Source of the DNA: Clostridium sp. UBA5530
GTDB lineage: Bacteria > Bacillota > Clostridia > Clostridiales > Clostridiaceae
Assembly: GCA_002423705.1 (NCBI GenBank)
Contig: DINW01000087.1
Coordinates: 1-23,796, forward strand
Length of the DNA stretch: 23,796 bases
Reading direction: 5' to 3'
How positions within the stretch are numbered: the stretch's first letter is position 1; every line of letters begins with the position of its first letter. The position numbers and the translations under genes were made by a program. The notes under the pieces were generated by a model that saw nothing but the letters and a program-made list of their open reading frames with translations, made no database searches and was not told the DNA's origin. This document shows, piece by piece, positions 14,482-21,442 of the stretch.

Positions 14482-16455
14482 ATGGGAACGACCATAAATA
14501 TACTCTTAATATGTTTAGCTGTTATAGTTGGTGTGATTTTAATCTTAAAATTAGTAGGTTTTAGAATTATTCCCAATAACAAAATAGCTATTGTTGAAAA
14601 ATGGTGGTCAACAAAAGGCTCTTTAAAGGAAGAAATAATAGCATTGCATGGAGAGGCGGGATATCAACCTTATGTAATAAGAGGAGGTATTCACTTTTTA
14701 ACGCCACTTATGTATAAGGTGCACAAATGCACTTTAGTGAATATTCCACAGGGACAAATAGCCTATGTGTTTGCAAGGGATGGAGCACCATTAGAGCCTA
14801 CTCAAACCTTAGGTATGGTAATTCCAAAGTGTAACAATTTTCAAGATGCAAAGGCCTTTTTGGAGAATGGTGGGCAGAAGGGACCTCAAAGAGGAATTGT
14901 AAGAGAGGGAACCTATGCTTTTAATTTAGCTCAGTTTGTTGTAATAACCAAGGATAAAACTTATTACTTACCAATGGGTAGCAAGGATGAGGAAGTGACT
15001 ATCTCTAAAATGGCTGAGATACTAAGAGAAAGGGATGGATTCTCACCAATAGTTATAAAAGGTACTGAGGATAAGGTTGGGATTATAACAGTTCATGATG
15101 GACCTTCATTAAATCAGGAGGATATAATAGCACCAACAGTTGGGGATGAAGCATCCAAGGTGGACACATATCATAATAACTTTCAAGATTCCGAAAAATT
15201 TCTAAGAGCTGGTGGCTTTAGAGGTAGGCAGCATCAGGTTTTAGTTGAAGGAACCTACTTTATAAATAGATTGTTCGCAACAGTTCAACTTATAGAAAAG
15301 ACCACTATAGAGGTTGGTTATGTAGGGGTTGTAGTTTCTTATATTGGTCCTAAAGGCACAGATTCAACGGGGGATAGCTATAGTCATGGGGAATTGGTTG
15401 AAAGGGGCTGTAGAGGTGTATGGCAAGAGCCACTAATGCCCGGCAAATATGCTTTCAACACTTATTCTGGGGCTGTTATAATGGTTCCAACCACCAATAT
15501 AATTTTGAAATGGATAAGCAATGAAAACGGAACCCATAATTTTGATGAGAATTTAAAAGAGGTAAGCCTTATAACAAAGGATGCCTTTGAACCTTCCTTG
15601 CCCTTGTCTGTTGTTCTTCACATTGATTATAAGAAGGCTCCAAGTGTAATACAGAGATTTGGAAATGTAAAGAAGTTAGTAGATCAAACTTTAGACCCAA
15701 TGGTGTCCGCATATTTTAAGAATATAGGTCAGACTAAGACCTTGATAGAGCTTATACAAGATAGAAATGAGATTCAAGAAGTAGCATCTAGAGAAATGAA
15801 GGAGAAATTTGCAAGATATAGCTTAGACTTAGAAGAGGTATTAATAGGAACTCCATCGGCATCAAAGAATGACAATAAAATAGATAATATATTGACTCAA
15901 CTTAGGGAACGACAAATTGCTAGAGAGCAAATAGAGACCTATACTCAACAGCAAAAATCTGCAGAAAAGGAAAGAGAATTAAAAGAAGCTCAGGCTAAGG
16001 CAGAACAACAAAAGTATCTTACTGAATCTGAAATCAATATAGAAATACAAAGTAATCAAGGTAAGGCTGATTATAGGAGATCCTTAGAGGAAGCAGCTAA
16101 AATAAAGACAATAGCAGAAGCTGAGGCAGAAAGAGAGGCCAGAGTTGGTATAGGTAAAGCTATAGCTGTTGATGAACAAGTAAAAGCCTATGGCGGACCT
16201 CAATATCAGGTTACTCAGGATGTAATGAATAAATTTACATCAGCCATAGAAAAATCTCAAATAGATATAGTGCCTAAAACCTTGGTAAACTTCGGTGGTG
16301 AAAATGGCAATAATGGTGCCAATGTATTTGAAATGCTACTAGGACTTTTAGTAAGCGAAAAGTTGGGCGTTAAAATCCAAGTTGAAAAAGAAGATAATGA
16401 AAAAATAAGAAAGATTAAGGAAAGTATACTAGGATCAATAGATAAAAAAGAATAA
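14482..16455 (+). CDS. SPFH/band 7 domain membrane protein, large form
   Basis: This 657-residue flotillin-like scaffold protein has an N-terminal membrane helix (about residues 4-28, INILLICLAVIVGVILILKL). A repeated unit follows: NNFQDAKAFLENGGQKGPQR...EGTYAFN near residues 115-150, and NNFQDSEKFLRAGGFRGRQH...EGTYFIN near 230-260. A third relative is VERGCRGVWQEPLMPGKYAFN near 310-330. The canonical SPFH core (ITKDAFEPSLPLSVVLHIDY and onwards, about 365-480) leads into a long Glu/Lys/Gln-rich coiled coil (about 470-560), then a Gly/Asn-rich linker and C-terminal helix. SPFH proteins form oligomeric rings or membrane microdomains. The upstream EGTY repeats resemble vault-protein-type repeats. 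The ATG follows GGGGGAAGG and a terminator follows the gene. Confidence 0.9.
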   Translation: MGTTINILLICLAVIVGVILILKLVGFRIIPNNKIAIVEKWWSTKGSLKEEIIALHGEAGYQPYVIRGGIHFLTPLMYKVHKCTLVNIPQGQIAYVFARDGAPLEPTQTLGMVIPKCNNFQDAKAFLENGGQKGPQRGIVREGTYAFNLAQFVVITKDKTYYLPMGSKDEEVTISKMAEILRERDGFSPIVIKGTEDKVGIITVHDGPSLNQEDIIAPTVGDEASKVDTYHNNFQDSEKFLRAGGFRGRQHQVLVEGTYFINRLFATVQLIEKTTIEVGYVGVVVSYIGPKGTDSTGDSYSHGELVERGCRGVWQEPLMPGKYAFNTYSGAVIMVPTTNIILKWISNENGTHNFDENLKEVSLITKDAFEPSLPLSVVLHIDYKKAPSVIQRFGNVKKLVDQTLDPMVSAYFKNIGQTKTLIELIQDRNEIQEVASREMKEKFARYSLDLEEVLIGTPSASKNDNKIDNILTQLRERQIAREQIETYTQQQKSAEKERELKEAQAKAEQQKYLTESEINIEIQSNQGKADYRRSLEEAAKIKTIAEAEAEREARVGIGKAIAVDEQVKAYGGPQYQVTQDVMNKFTSAIEKSQIDIVPKTLVNFGGENGNNGANVFEMLLGLLVSEKLGVKIQVEKEDNEKIRKIKESILGSIDKKE

Positions 16456-16463
16456 TAGAAAGT

Positions 16464-16506
16464 AAAGGTCTTGCTTCATGAAAATATGAACAGGACCTTT
16501 GTTTTT
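16464..16506 (+). terminator. Rho-independent terminator of the SPFH gene
   Basis: AAAGGTC...TTCAT (16464-16479) pairs with ATGAA...GACCTTT (16486-16500), with one or two small bulges, and GTTTTTAA follows. It lies nine bases after the stop codon. Confidence 0.88.
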
Positions 16507-16562
16507 AAGAAATGTAGTACTAACCTTATATGCATAAATAAAGACTTCCATAGTTTGTATAC

Positions 16563-17105
16563 TCAAATAGAAGCCTCTTGACTTTCTAAATCTTGTTCTT
16601 CTATTAGAATATTAAAGTCATTGCAGAGCTTTCTCCCATCCCATATAGTTATATTAAAGAAACTTTTGATGTCTGATAAATCTAGGTTGAAATTTATAGA
16701 ATTAGAAGCAAGAATTAAACCGTGGTAAATACCAGTAGAGCTCATCATTGCTATAAACATACTTAGTGAGGAATTTTGTATATAACTAGGTTTCTTATTA
16801 TATAAGTCCTTTAAGCACATTACACAAAAGTCCTTATCCTTAAGGGTGCATTTTATGAAGCTTTCATTATGAGATGGAGTTTGTAGTATCTCTATATTGG
16901 AAAAACCCTCATGTTGCAAATAGGTTATACAGAAGTTTTGGAACTCTAGAGGCGTTAAATTGCAAAGATCCTCAGGTGCTAATAAATTTGCAGAATCTTT
17001 AATGATGAACATTTTTAAAGTTTTCCATAACAAATTTAAAAACTTATAAATAGTAAATGACATATATAACAATAATATAAAGATCAATGGAGTATTAATA
17101 TTCAA
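16563..17105 (-). CDS. Membrane-anchored Mrr-like protein 2, catalytically degenerate
   Basis: This 180-residue protein starts at TTG (GGGAGG upstream) within the end of the preceding gene; the reading frames overlap by 11 bases. An N-terminal membrane helix (PLIFILLLYMSFTIYKFLNLL, two overlapping pieces, about residues 6-26) is followed by a Mrr-type fold. LTPLEFQNFCITYLQHEGFS (about 50-69) matches the conserved N-terminal helix, HGLILASN the nuclease core strand, and ITIWDGRKLC the C-terminal DGxxL motif. The catalytic Asp and Gln-x-Lys of restriction enzymes are not intact: the lysine strand reads FCVMCLKD. A structural, DNA-binding or regulatory pseudo-enzyme role is more likely than cleavage. 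Confidence 0.65.
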   Translation of the reverse strand: MNINTPLIFILLLYMSFTIYKFLNLLWKTLKMFIIKDSANLLAPEDLCNLTPLEFQNFCITYLQHEGFSNIEILQTPSHNESFIKCTLKDKDFCVMCLKDLYNKKPSYIQNSSLSMFIAMMSSTGIYHGLILASNSINFNLDLSDIKSFFNITIWDGRKLCNDFNILIEEQDLESQEASI

Positions 17106-17631
17106 GAGGAATGCCTCCCTTCAAAGCCATGAACTGAGAAGTAATAGCTACTCCGTCCAATGGGATGATGTTACAATGGTGACTCATCAAAGCCATAAAT
17201 TCTAAAGCTTCTTTAGAAAAATTTCCAGATGTAACTATGAAGGCTTTAGATATATTATTCCTTATAGTATATCCTAGGATATTTTCTACCTCCTCTAAGG
17301 TAATGCAGTTAAAATCATCTTCATTACAGGGGGAGTTTTTTAATGTTTTTTGTAATACCCAACCATAACCAACCCCACTGGAAGAAGTAAAAGATATATT
17401 AGGCTCTAGGGATTTATTTATATTTATGATTTTTGTATCTTTACAACCTTGCAATCTAAAAAGAATATAGCACCAACTTACAAAGGCACCATAAGGCGCC
17501 GTACTAAGAGTTTTTCTAGACAGTATTTTAAAATAGGATTTTTTAGAATTAATTGATGAGTTTATTTTATCTAAAAGTTTATTTATAGCTAATAAGATTA
17601 ATAAATATATAAATATAGAAGAATAAGACAT
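17095..17631 (-). CDS. Membrane-anchored Mrr-like protein 1, catalytically degenerate
   Basis: This 178-residue protein, first of the two-gene operon, starts at an ATG after GGAGGTGTT. A membrane helix at about residues 4-17 (SSIFIYLLILLAIN) precedes a Mrr-like domain: APYGAFVSWCYILFRLQGC (helix and strand), then KAFIVTSGNFSKEALEFM and IIPLDGVAI, which closely follow the restriction-endonuclease pattern TTSGFTxxA...LIDG. The strand that should carry Gln-x-Lys reads WVLQKTLK with Gln and Lys adjacent, and the preceding Asp is absent. The partner gene retains other parts of the same fold, suggesting an anciently duplicated pair acting as a heterodimer. A membrane position is inferred. Confidence 0.68.
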   Translation of the reverse strand: MSYSSIFIYLLILLAINKLLDKINSSINSKKSYFKILSRKTLSTAPYGAFVSWCYILFRLQGCKDTKIININKSLEPNISFTSSSGVGYGWVLQKTLKNSPCNEDDFNCITLEEVENILGYTIRNNISKAFIVTSGNFSKEALEFMALMSHHCNIIPLDGVAITSQFMALKGGIPLEY

Positions 17632-17765
17632 TTATAACACCTCCATAAAATAATATTATGGTCAAAAGCAGCTTTTTTATTCACTTTATAAAGGATTTCT
17701 TAATGGAAATGTCGAATAATAGTAAATATGGTTAAAATATTTACATAGAAGGGAAGAGAGAATAT

Positions 17766-18767
17766 ATGCTTTTAAAGAGATTATGTGGAGCCTTTGGCGT
17801 AAGTGGATACGAGAGAGAAATCAGAGAGATAATTAAAGAAGAGATTAAGGGAATCGGGGATGAGGTTACAGTTGATGATTTAGGTAACCTTATTGTATTG
17901 AAAAAAGGTCATGGGGAAAATAAGAAGAGAATAATGGCATCAGCTCATATGGATGAGATAGGATTTCAAGTTATAGAAATCGATGACAAGGGATTTTTAA
18001 GAGTTAGAGCCTTGGGAGGAATTCCTATAGTTCCTACTATAATGAACAGAGTTAAATTTAGAAATGGAGTTGAAGGCGTAGTAAACGCTAGCGTTGATGT
18101 TGACGGAATAAAAAATAATATTAAAAAGCTTTATATAGATATTGGTGTAGAGTCTAAGGAGGATGCAGAAAAGTATATAAAGATAGGTGACATAGCAAAC
18201 TATGTTGGGGACTATGTTGAATTGAAAGGCAACAATGTAATGTCAAAGGCTTTAGATAATAGAGCTGGTTGTTATATATTAATAGAGGCTTTAAAGAGAA
18301 TGGAAAACCCATACAATGATGTATATTGTGTATTTTCAGTACAGGAAGAAGTAGGACTAAGAGGGGCCACTGTTGCTGCTAATAGAATTAAGCCAGAGAT
18401 AGGAATAGCTTTAGATGTAACTAATAGTAATGACTATCCAAATGCTCCAGAGGGAAGCAACAAATTAGGGGGCGGCACAGCAATAAAAATCTCTGATGGA
18501 AGTGTAATATGTGATGAGTACCTAGTTGACGAGATGATAAACTGCTGTGAGGATAATGAAATAAAATATCAAAGAGACGTAATAGACGGAGGCGGCACTG
18601 ATGCAGGGGCTATAAATAGGTCTAATTATGGAGTAAAGGCTACAGGAATATCAATAGCCATGAGATACGTTCATGGGCCTAACGGTTTTGTAAATAAAGA
18701 TGACCTAGATGCATCTATAGAGTTATTATCAAAATATGTAAATAGAGAGTTTGAATTTCAGTATTAA
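17766..18767 (+). CDS. M42-family aminopeptidase (endoglucanase-annotated family)
   Basis: This 333-residue dinuclear-metal aminopeptidase has all family ligands: SAHMDEIGF (His61, Asp63), ALDNRAG (Asp164), VQEEVGLRG (Glu194, Glu195), GIALDVTNS (Asp217) and RYVHGPNGF (His303). M42 enzymes form dodecameric TET particles that trim peptides to amino acids, although older annotations call them glucanases. The enzyme is probably cytoplasmic, since no signal peptide is present. The ATG is preceded by AAGGGAAGAGAG, and the divergent Mrr-like operon starts 134 bases away. A strong terminator follows at 18897. Confidence 0.95.
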   Translation: MLLKRLCGAFGVSGYEREIREIIKEEIKGIGDEVTVDDLGNLIVLKKGHGENKKRIMASAHMDEIGFQVIEIDDKGFLRVRALGGIPIVPTIMNRVKFRNGVEGVVNASVDVDGIKNNIKKLYIDIGVESKEDAEKYIKIGDIANYVGDYVELKGNNVMSKALDNRAGCYILIEALKRMENPYNDVYCVFSVQEEVGLRGATVAANRIKPEIGIALDVTNSNDYPNAPEGSNKLGGGTAIKISDGSVICDEYLVDEMINCCEDNEIKYQRDVIDGGGTDAGAINRSNYGVKATGISIAMRYVHGPNGFVNKDDLDASIELLSKYVNREFEFQY

Positions 18768-18821
18768 AATATTTAGGTATCACTAAGAAAGTAAAAAAAT
18801 CTAAATCAATATAGTTTTGTA

Positions 18822-18870
18822 TGATAGTTCCTTAGACGGTACAATCCCCGAAACTAAGTTTCACTTCATA
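18822..18870 (+). repeat. Partial or diverged copy (E) of the dispersed element
   Basis: GAAACTAAGTTTCACTT (18850-18866) is identical over 17 bases to 20962-20978 in copy A and contains a 13-base palindrome. The 5' part (TGATAGTTCC..GGTACAAT) resembles copy A only loosely. It lies between the M42 gene and the strong terminator. Confidence 0.5.
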
Positions 18871-18896
18871 AGAACCTGTGGGTAAATTTAAAATAT

Positions 18897-18941
18897 AAAA
18901 TAGGACAAGCAATCTTATAAAAAGGATGCTTGTCCTATTTT
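18897..18941. terminator. Strong bidirectional terminator
   Basis: AAAATAGGACAAGCA (18897-18911) and TGCTTGTCCTATTTT (18927-18941) are perfect 15-base arms around a 15-base loop, flanked by A and T tracts on both strands. It separates the convergent M42 and deacetylase-like genes. The 310-base gap 18768-19077 also holds element E, the hairpin repeat at 19004 and the hairpin at 19041. Confidence 0.9.
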
Positions 18942-19003
18942 GTCTATTCCTAAAACAACACGTTTCTTTAAAACCCCAAGAAAGTTGTGATACACATGAA
19001 ATA

Positions 19004-19034
19004 AAACTAAGATCCAAATGGAGCTTAAATTCCA
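19004..19034 (+). repeat. Hairpin repeat copy 3
   Basis: AAACTAAGATCCAAATGGAG (19004-19023) continues as CTTAAATTCCAT. It matches 13722-13753 at 27 of 32 positions. ATGGA and TCCAT can form a small stem, but the long 3' arm present in the other two copies is replaced here by the next hairpin. Confidence 0.55.
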
Positions 19035-19040
19035 TGGGAA

Positions 19041-19072
19041 GCCCAGGGAACCTTCCCTAGGCCGTTATTTTT
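19041..19072 (+). terminator. GC-rich hairpin with T-run
   Basis: AGGGAA and TTCCCT (19045-19058) are perfect arms around CC, extended by an outer GCC/GGC pairing, and GTTATTTTT follows. It resembles a rho-independent terminator for the plus strand, located just beyond the 3' end of the deacetylase-like gene. Confidence 0.55.
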
Positions 19073-19077
19073 AGTCT

Positions 19078-20457
19078 TTAGTTTTTAGGTTTAAAGTCTG
19101 TAACATGAACTGTTCTAAAACCATTTTCACTTAAAGCTTTTACTATTTGCTTCATTGGACCATTATCATCATAACTGTAAGTCATATCTTTATCAGAAAA
19201 ATTTACATTTATAAAGTCAAGCTCCTTAGTAGGATGATAATACAAGCTTGTAAGCTGATAAGGAAGAGGATGCTTTATACCTTTTAGAATAGGCTTAACC
19301 TCTAGATCTTTAACATAGCTTAAAGGTGTTGGAAAATATAGATTATCACCAGAAAGCTTCAGGGTGGTAAAGTTTATAATACTTGATGGTTGATAAACAT
19401 ATTGGAAATATTCCTGAATAATTTTTAATTGTTTCTTTGTAGCTTTGTAATGAGGGCTTTCAAAGAAGTCTACAGGAATATTTAAAGCGCTGGCTGTATC
19501 TATAGCTTTTTCCAACAGTTCTCTAGTTGATTTTTCATCACTATTGGCATTTTTAGAAAATTCAGTTCCGGAAAAGCTAGTTTCATCACCAAATTGATGA
19601 GTATATCCATGAAGACCTACCTCTGCCCCTCTTAAAATTAGCTTGTCCATCATATTAATAAAGCCTACATTACCCATAGAGTTATTAGATAGCAAGTCAT
19701 TATCTATGTTGCTTTCAGGTTCAACATAACGAGGAACCCAGGCTATGTGAAATTTAATCTTCTGACAACCTAGAAAATCTGCAAAAACTTTGAATTTTTC
19801 TTGGATTTCTTCCTCCTGCATAAAAACACTAGGACCGAAGTCTTCTAATCTTATAAGAGCAGCTCTTCCAGCAATGCCATCACCACTAGAGGGTTGCACA
19901 ATAGGATTTTCCACAAAGTTGATAGTTCGCTGTTTAAAGTTGAAATTGGTTGTTAAATTAAACAGGTTTTCAATATCAGATATGGATAAATATGATTTAT
20001 CCTTTATAGGTAATATGTTTCCACGCAAAGGTACTTCATGCTTATCTATAGAAGCAGTATTATTAGCTTTGTTTAAAGAGATAAGCTTATCTCCTTTACT
20101 AATATTAATAAAGTCCTTAGAATCATGAAAATTAAAGCCTAAGGTTTTTGAGAATTTATCTAAGGGTACATAATATCTAAGAGCCCTTAGATATATATCA
20201 TCGGAAGAAAATTCATTGCCAAAAACCTTTATGGATATGTCATTAATCTGAGATACAGGCATAGCATCTATCTTAAGTTTTGCTGTATAACTTGGTGTTA
20301 AGGTTTTTTTCGGTAGCTTAGAGGAGGACACCACTCCCTTAGAGTCTACATTAACCCAGCCCTGAAAAAAGCTGAAAAGATATAGTACAGATACTAGAAG
20401 AGCCAGTGTCACTATAGATAGTAAGTATTTTTTTATATGTTTTCTTGATATATTCAA
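19078..20457 (-). CDS. DUF2334 polysaccharide deacetylase-like exoprotein
   Basis: This 459-residue secreted or anchored protein has an N-terminal membrane helix or signal (LLSIVTLALLVSVLYLF, about 12-28), then a copper-amine-oxidase-N-like domain (about 70-180; YYVPLDKFSKTLGF, PLRGNILPIKDKSYL). The DUF2334 NodB-like catalytic domain follows (about 195-459): RLEDFGPS with Asp206, GLHGYTHQFG with His283 and His287, and FFESPHYKAT. These residues match the metal-binding site of NodB-type deacetylases, so it probably acts on cell-surface or extracellular glycans. The TTG start has AAGGAGG upstream. The gene runs towards the M42 gene and is monocistronic. Confidence 0.88.
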   Translation of the reverse strand: MNISRKHIKKYLLSIVTLALLVSVLYLFSFFQGWVNVDSKGVVSSSKLPKKTLTPSYTAKLKIDAMPVSQINDISIKVFGNEFSSDDIYLRALRYYVPLDKFSKTLGFNFHDSKDFINISKGDKLISLNKANNTASIDKHEVPLRGNILPIKDKSYLSISDIENLFNLTTNFNFKQRTINFVENPIVQPSSGDGIAGRAALIRLEDFGPSVFMQEEEIQEKFKVFADFLGCQKIKFHIAWVPRYVEPESNIDNDLLSNNSMGNVGFINMMDKLILRGAEVGLHGYTHQFGDETSFSGTEFSKNANSDEKSTRELLEKAIDTASALNIPVDFFESPHYKATKKQLKIIQEYFQYVYQPSSIINFTTLKLSGDNLYFPTPLSYVKDLEVKPILKGIKHPLPYQLTSLYYHPTKELDFINVNFSDKDMTYSYDDNGPMKQIVKALSENGFRTVHVTDFKPKN

Positions 20458-20653
20458 ATTCGACCTCCTTAAAAATACAATGGTACAATTATACCAATAT
20501 ATAATATGTAATTAAACCTTTTATTCATGAGTACTCGCTTCAAAATACTTTATATTTTCATAAAAGAAATAGAAAATAAATTACAAAATTATAACTCAAT
20601 TGCTAGGTCAAGCATATAATGACAGTATAATAAAATTTGTGGAGGATATTAAG

Positions 20654-20854
20654 ATGATAGAGAAGACAGGGCTTTTCATAGAATATTGCGGAACCTTATT
20701 AGTGATTTTAAGCGCCATATTTATAGCCCTTCAAGGAATTATCCCCTGGTTTAGTGTTGCAACTATTGTAATGCCTATAATACTGTGTATCTTTATAATG
20801 CTATCCATTAGTACTATTTACCTTGAAATAAATAAAAGGAGCAAAGAAGCATAA
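20654..20854 (+). CDS. Small membrane protein, 66 residues
   Basis: The start chosen is ATG at 20654, with GGAGGATATTAAG directly upstream. A longer reading from TTG at 20600 would cover the likely promoter (TATAAT at 20630-20635). Two membrane helices (about residues 8-27 and 29-53) precede a basic tail, KRSKEA. I do not recognise the family. The strong hairpin at 20869 follows. Confidence 0.7.
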   Translation: MIEKTGLFIEYCGTLLVILSAIFIALQGIIPWFSVATIVMPIILCIFIMLSISTIYLEINKRSKEA

Positions 20855-20868
20855 ATGTATAACTTTTG

Positions 20869-20909
20869 AAATTCCACATGGATACAGTAAACTGGTCTAT
20901 GTGGAATTT
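20869..20909 (+). terminator. Long hairpin downstream of the 66-residue gene
   Basis: AAATTCCACAT (20869-20879) and ATGTGGAATTT (20899-20909) are perfect 11-base arms. The interior holds CAGT-AA-ACTG, so the whole 41 bases can fold as one imperfect stem. It starts 15 bases after the stop codon. The following T-run is weak (GCATTT). Confidence 0.65.
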
Positions 20910-20926
20910 GCATTTACAGGTGCACA

Positions 20927-20983
20927 TTTATCTGATGTCTACCTGCTGTAATACTACACCTGAAACTAAGTTTCACTTGATAA
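20927..20983 (+). repeat. Copy A (57 bases) of the dispersed intergenic element
   Basis: It runs from TTTATCTGATGTCTA to CACTTGATAA and matches copy C at 47 of 57 positions. It contains the palindrome GAAACTAAGTTTC. On the minus strand its end supplies the stop codon of the 104-residue ORF at 20973-21287. Confidence 0.7.
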
Positions 20984-21287
20984 TATTATTTAATTTCAAA
21001 GTGGCTACACTTGCTATCGCCTGCATAAAATTTAAAAACCTCATCTTAATTTTATTATAAAGAATAGTTAAAGCTTTTTTGCAAAATCTAACTCTATGAC
21101 CCATGCCATTGTCATTTACATGGGATACGCAAGGCTTGGTTTTTTGCTTATTTAATTTAAAAGAATTATTATAAAGCCTAGATGATTTACTAGGTAAAGT
21201 TTTAGCATATATGTTATCATTAAAAGTAAATGATAAGGAAATCATAGTGAATGTTATTAATAATAAAATAAAAAATGAATTGCGCAT
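20973..21287 (-). CDS. Small secreted basic protein, 104 residues
   Basis: The ATG follows AAGGAGTTATGTAA. The first 29 residues form a clear signal peptide (MRNSFFILLLITFTMISLSF...IYA, with likely cleavage before KTLPSK). The mature part of about 75 residues is Lys/Arg/Asn-rich with two Cys 16 residues apart (KPCVSH...RFCKKA) and a more hydrophobic C-terminal helix. The last codons lie within repeat element A. I do not recognise the family; a secreted or cell-wall role follows only from the signal peptide. The gene is divergent from topB. Confidence 0.65.
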   Translation of the reverse strand: MRNSFFILLLITFTMISLSFTFNDNIYAKTLPSKSSRLYNNSFKLNKQKTKPCVSHVNDNGMGHRVRFCKKALTILYNKIKMRFLNFMQAIASVATLKLNNIIK

Positions 21288-21382
21288 TTACATAACTCCT
21301 TACATAATTACATTGTAGCATTGAAAAATACTACCTATATATAATTGTATATGTTTTTCATAAATATAGAAATAGATTTGTC

Positions 21383-21411
21383 TTACAATATTTATAAGAA
21401 ATCCTTACACT
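21383..21411 (+). promoter_or_regulatory. Candidate promoter of topB
   Basis: TTACAA (21383-21388) and TACACT (21406-21411) are spaced by 17 bases, 32 bases before the start codon. The spacing is ideal and the boxes are close to consensus. Confidence 0.5.
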
Positions 21412-21442
21412 TTTGTAACATAGGACATGAAGGGAGAAGAAA

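Noticed and set aside
19790..20128. Plus-strand frame of 112 codons inside the deacetylase-like gene
   Set aside because: It is a shadow of the DUF2334 reading frame, with no ribosome site or recognisable domain.
20600..20653. Longer N-terminus for the 66-residue membrane protein
   Set aside because: The extension covers a probable TATAAT box and lacks a ribosome site, while GGAGG precedes the ATG at 20654.
20866..21060. Plus-strand 64-codon frame overlapping the hairpin at 20869 and element A
   Set aside because: It has no ribosome site and lies over the repeat and the secreted-protein gene, whose opposite frame is better supported.
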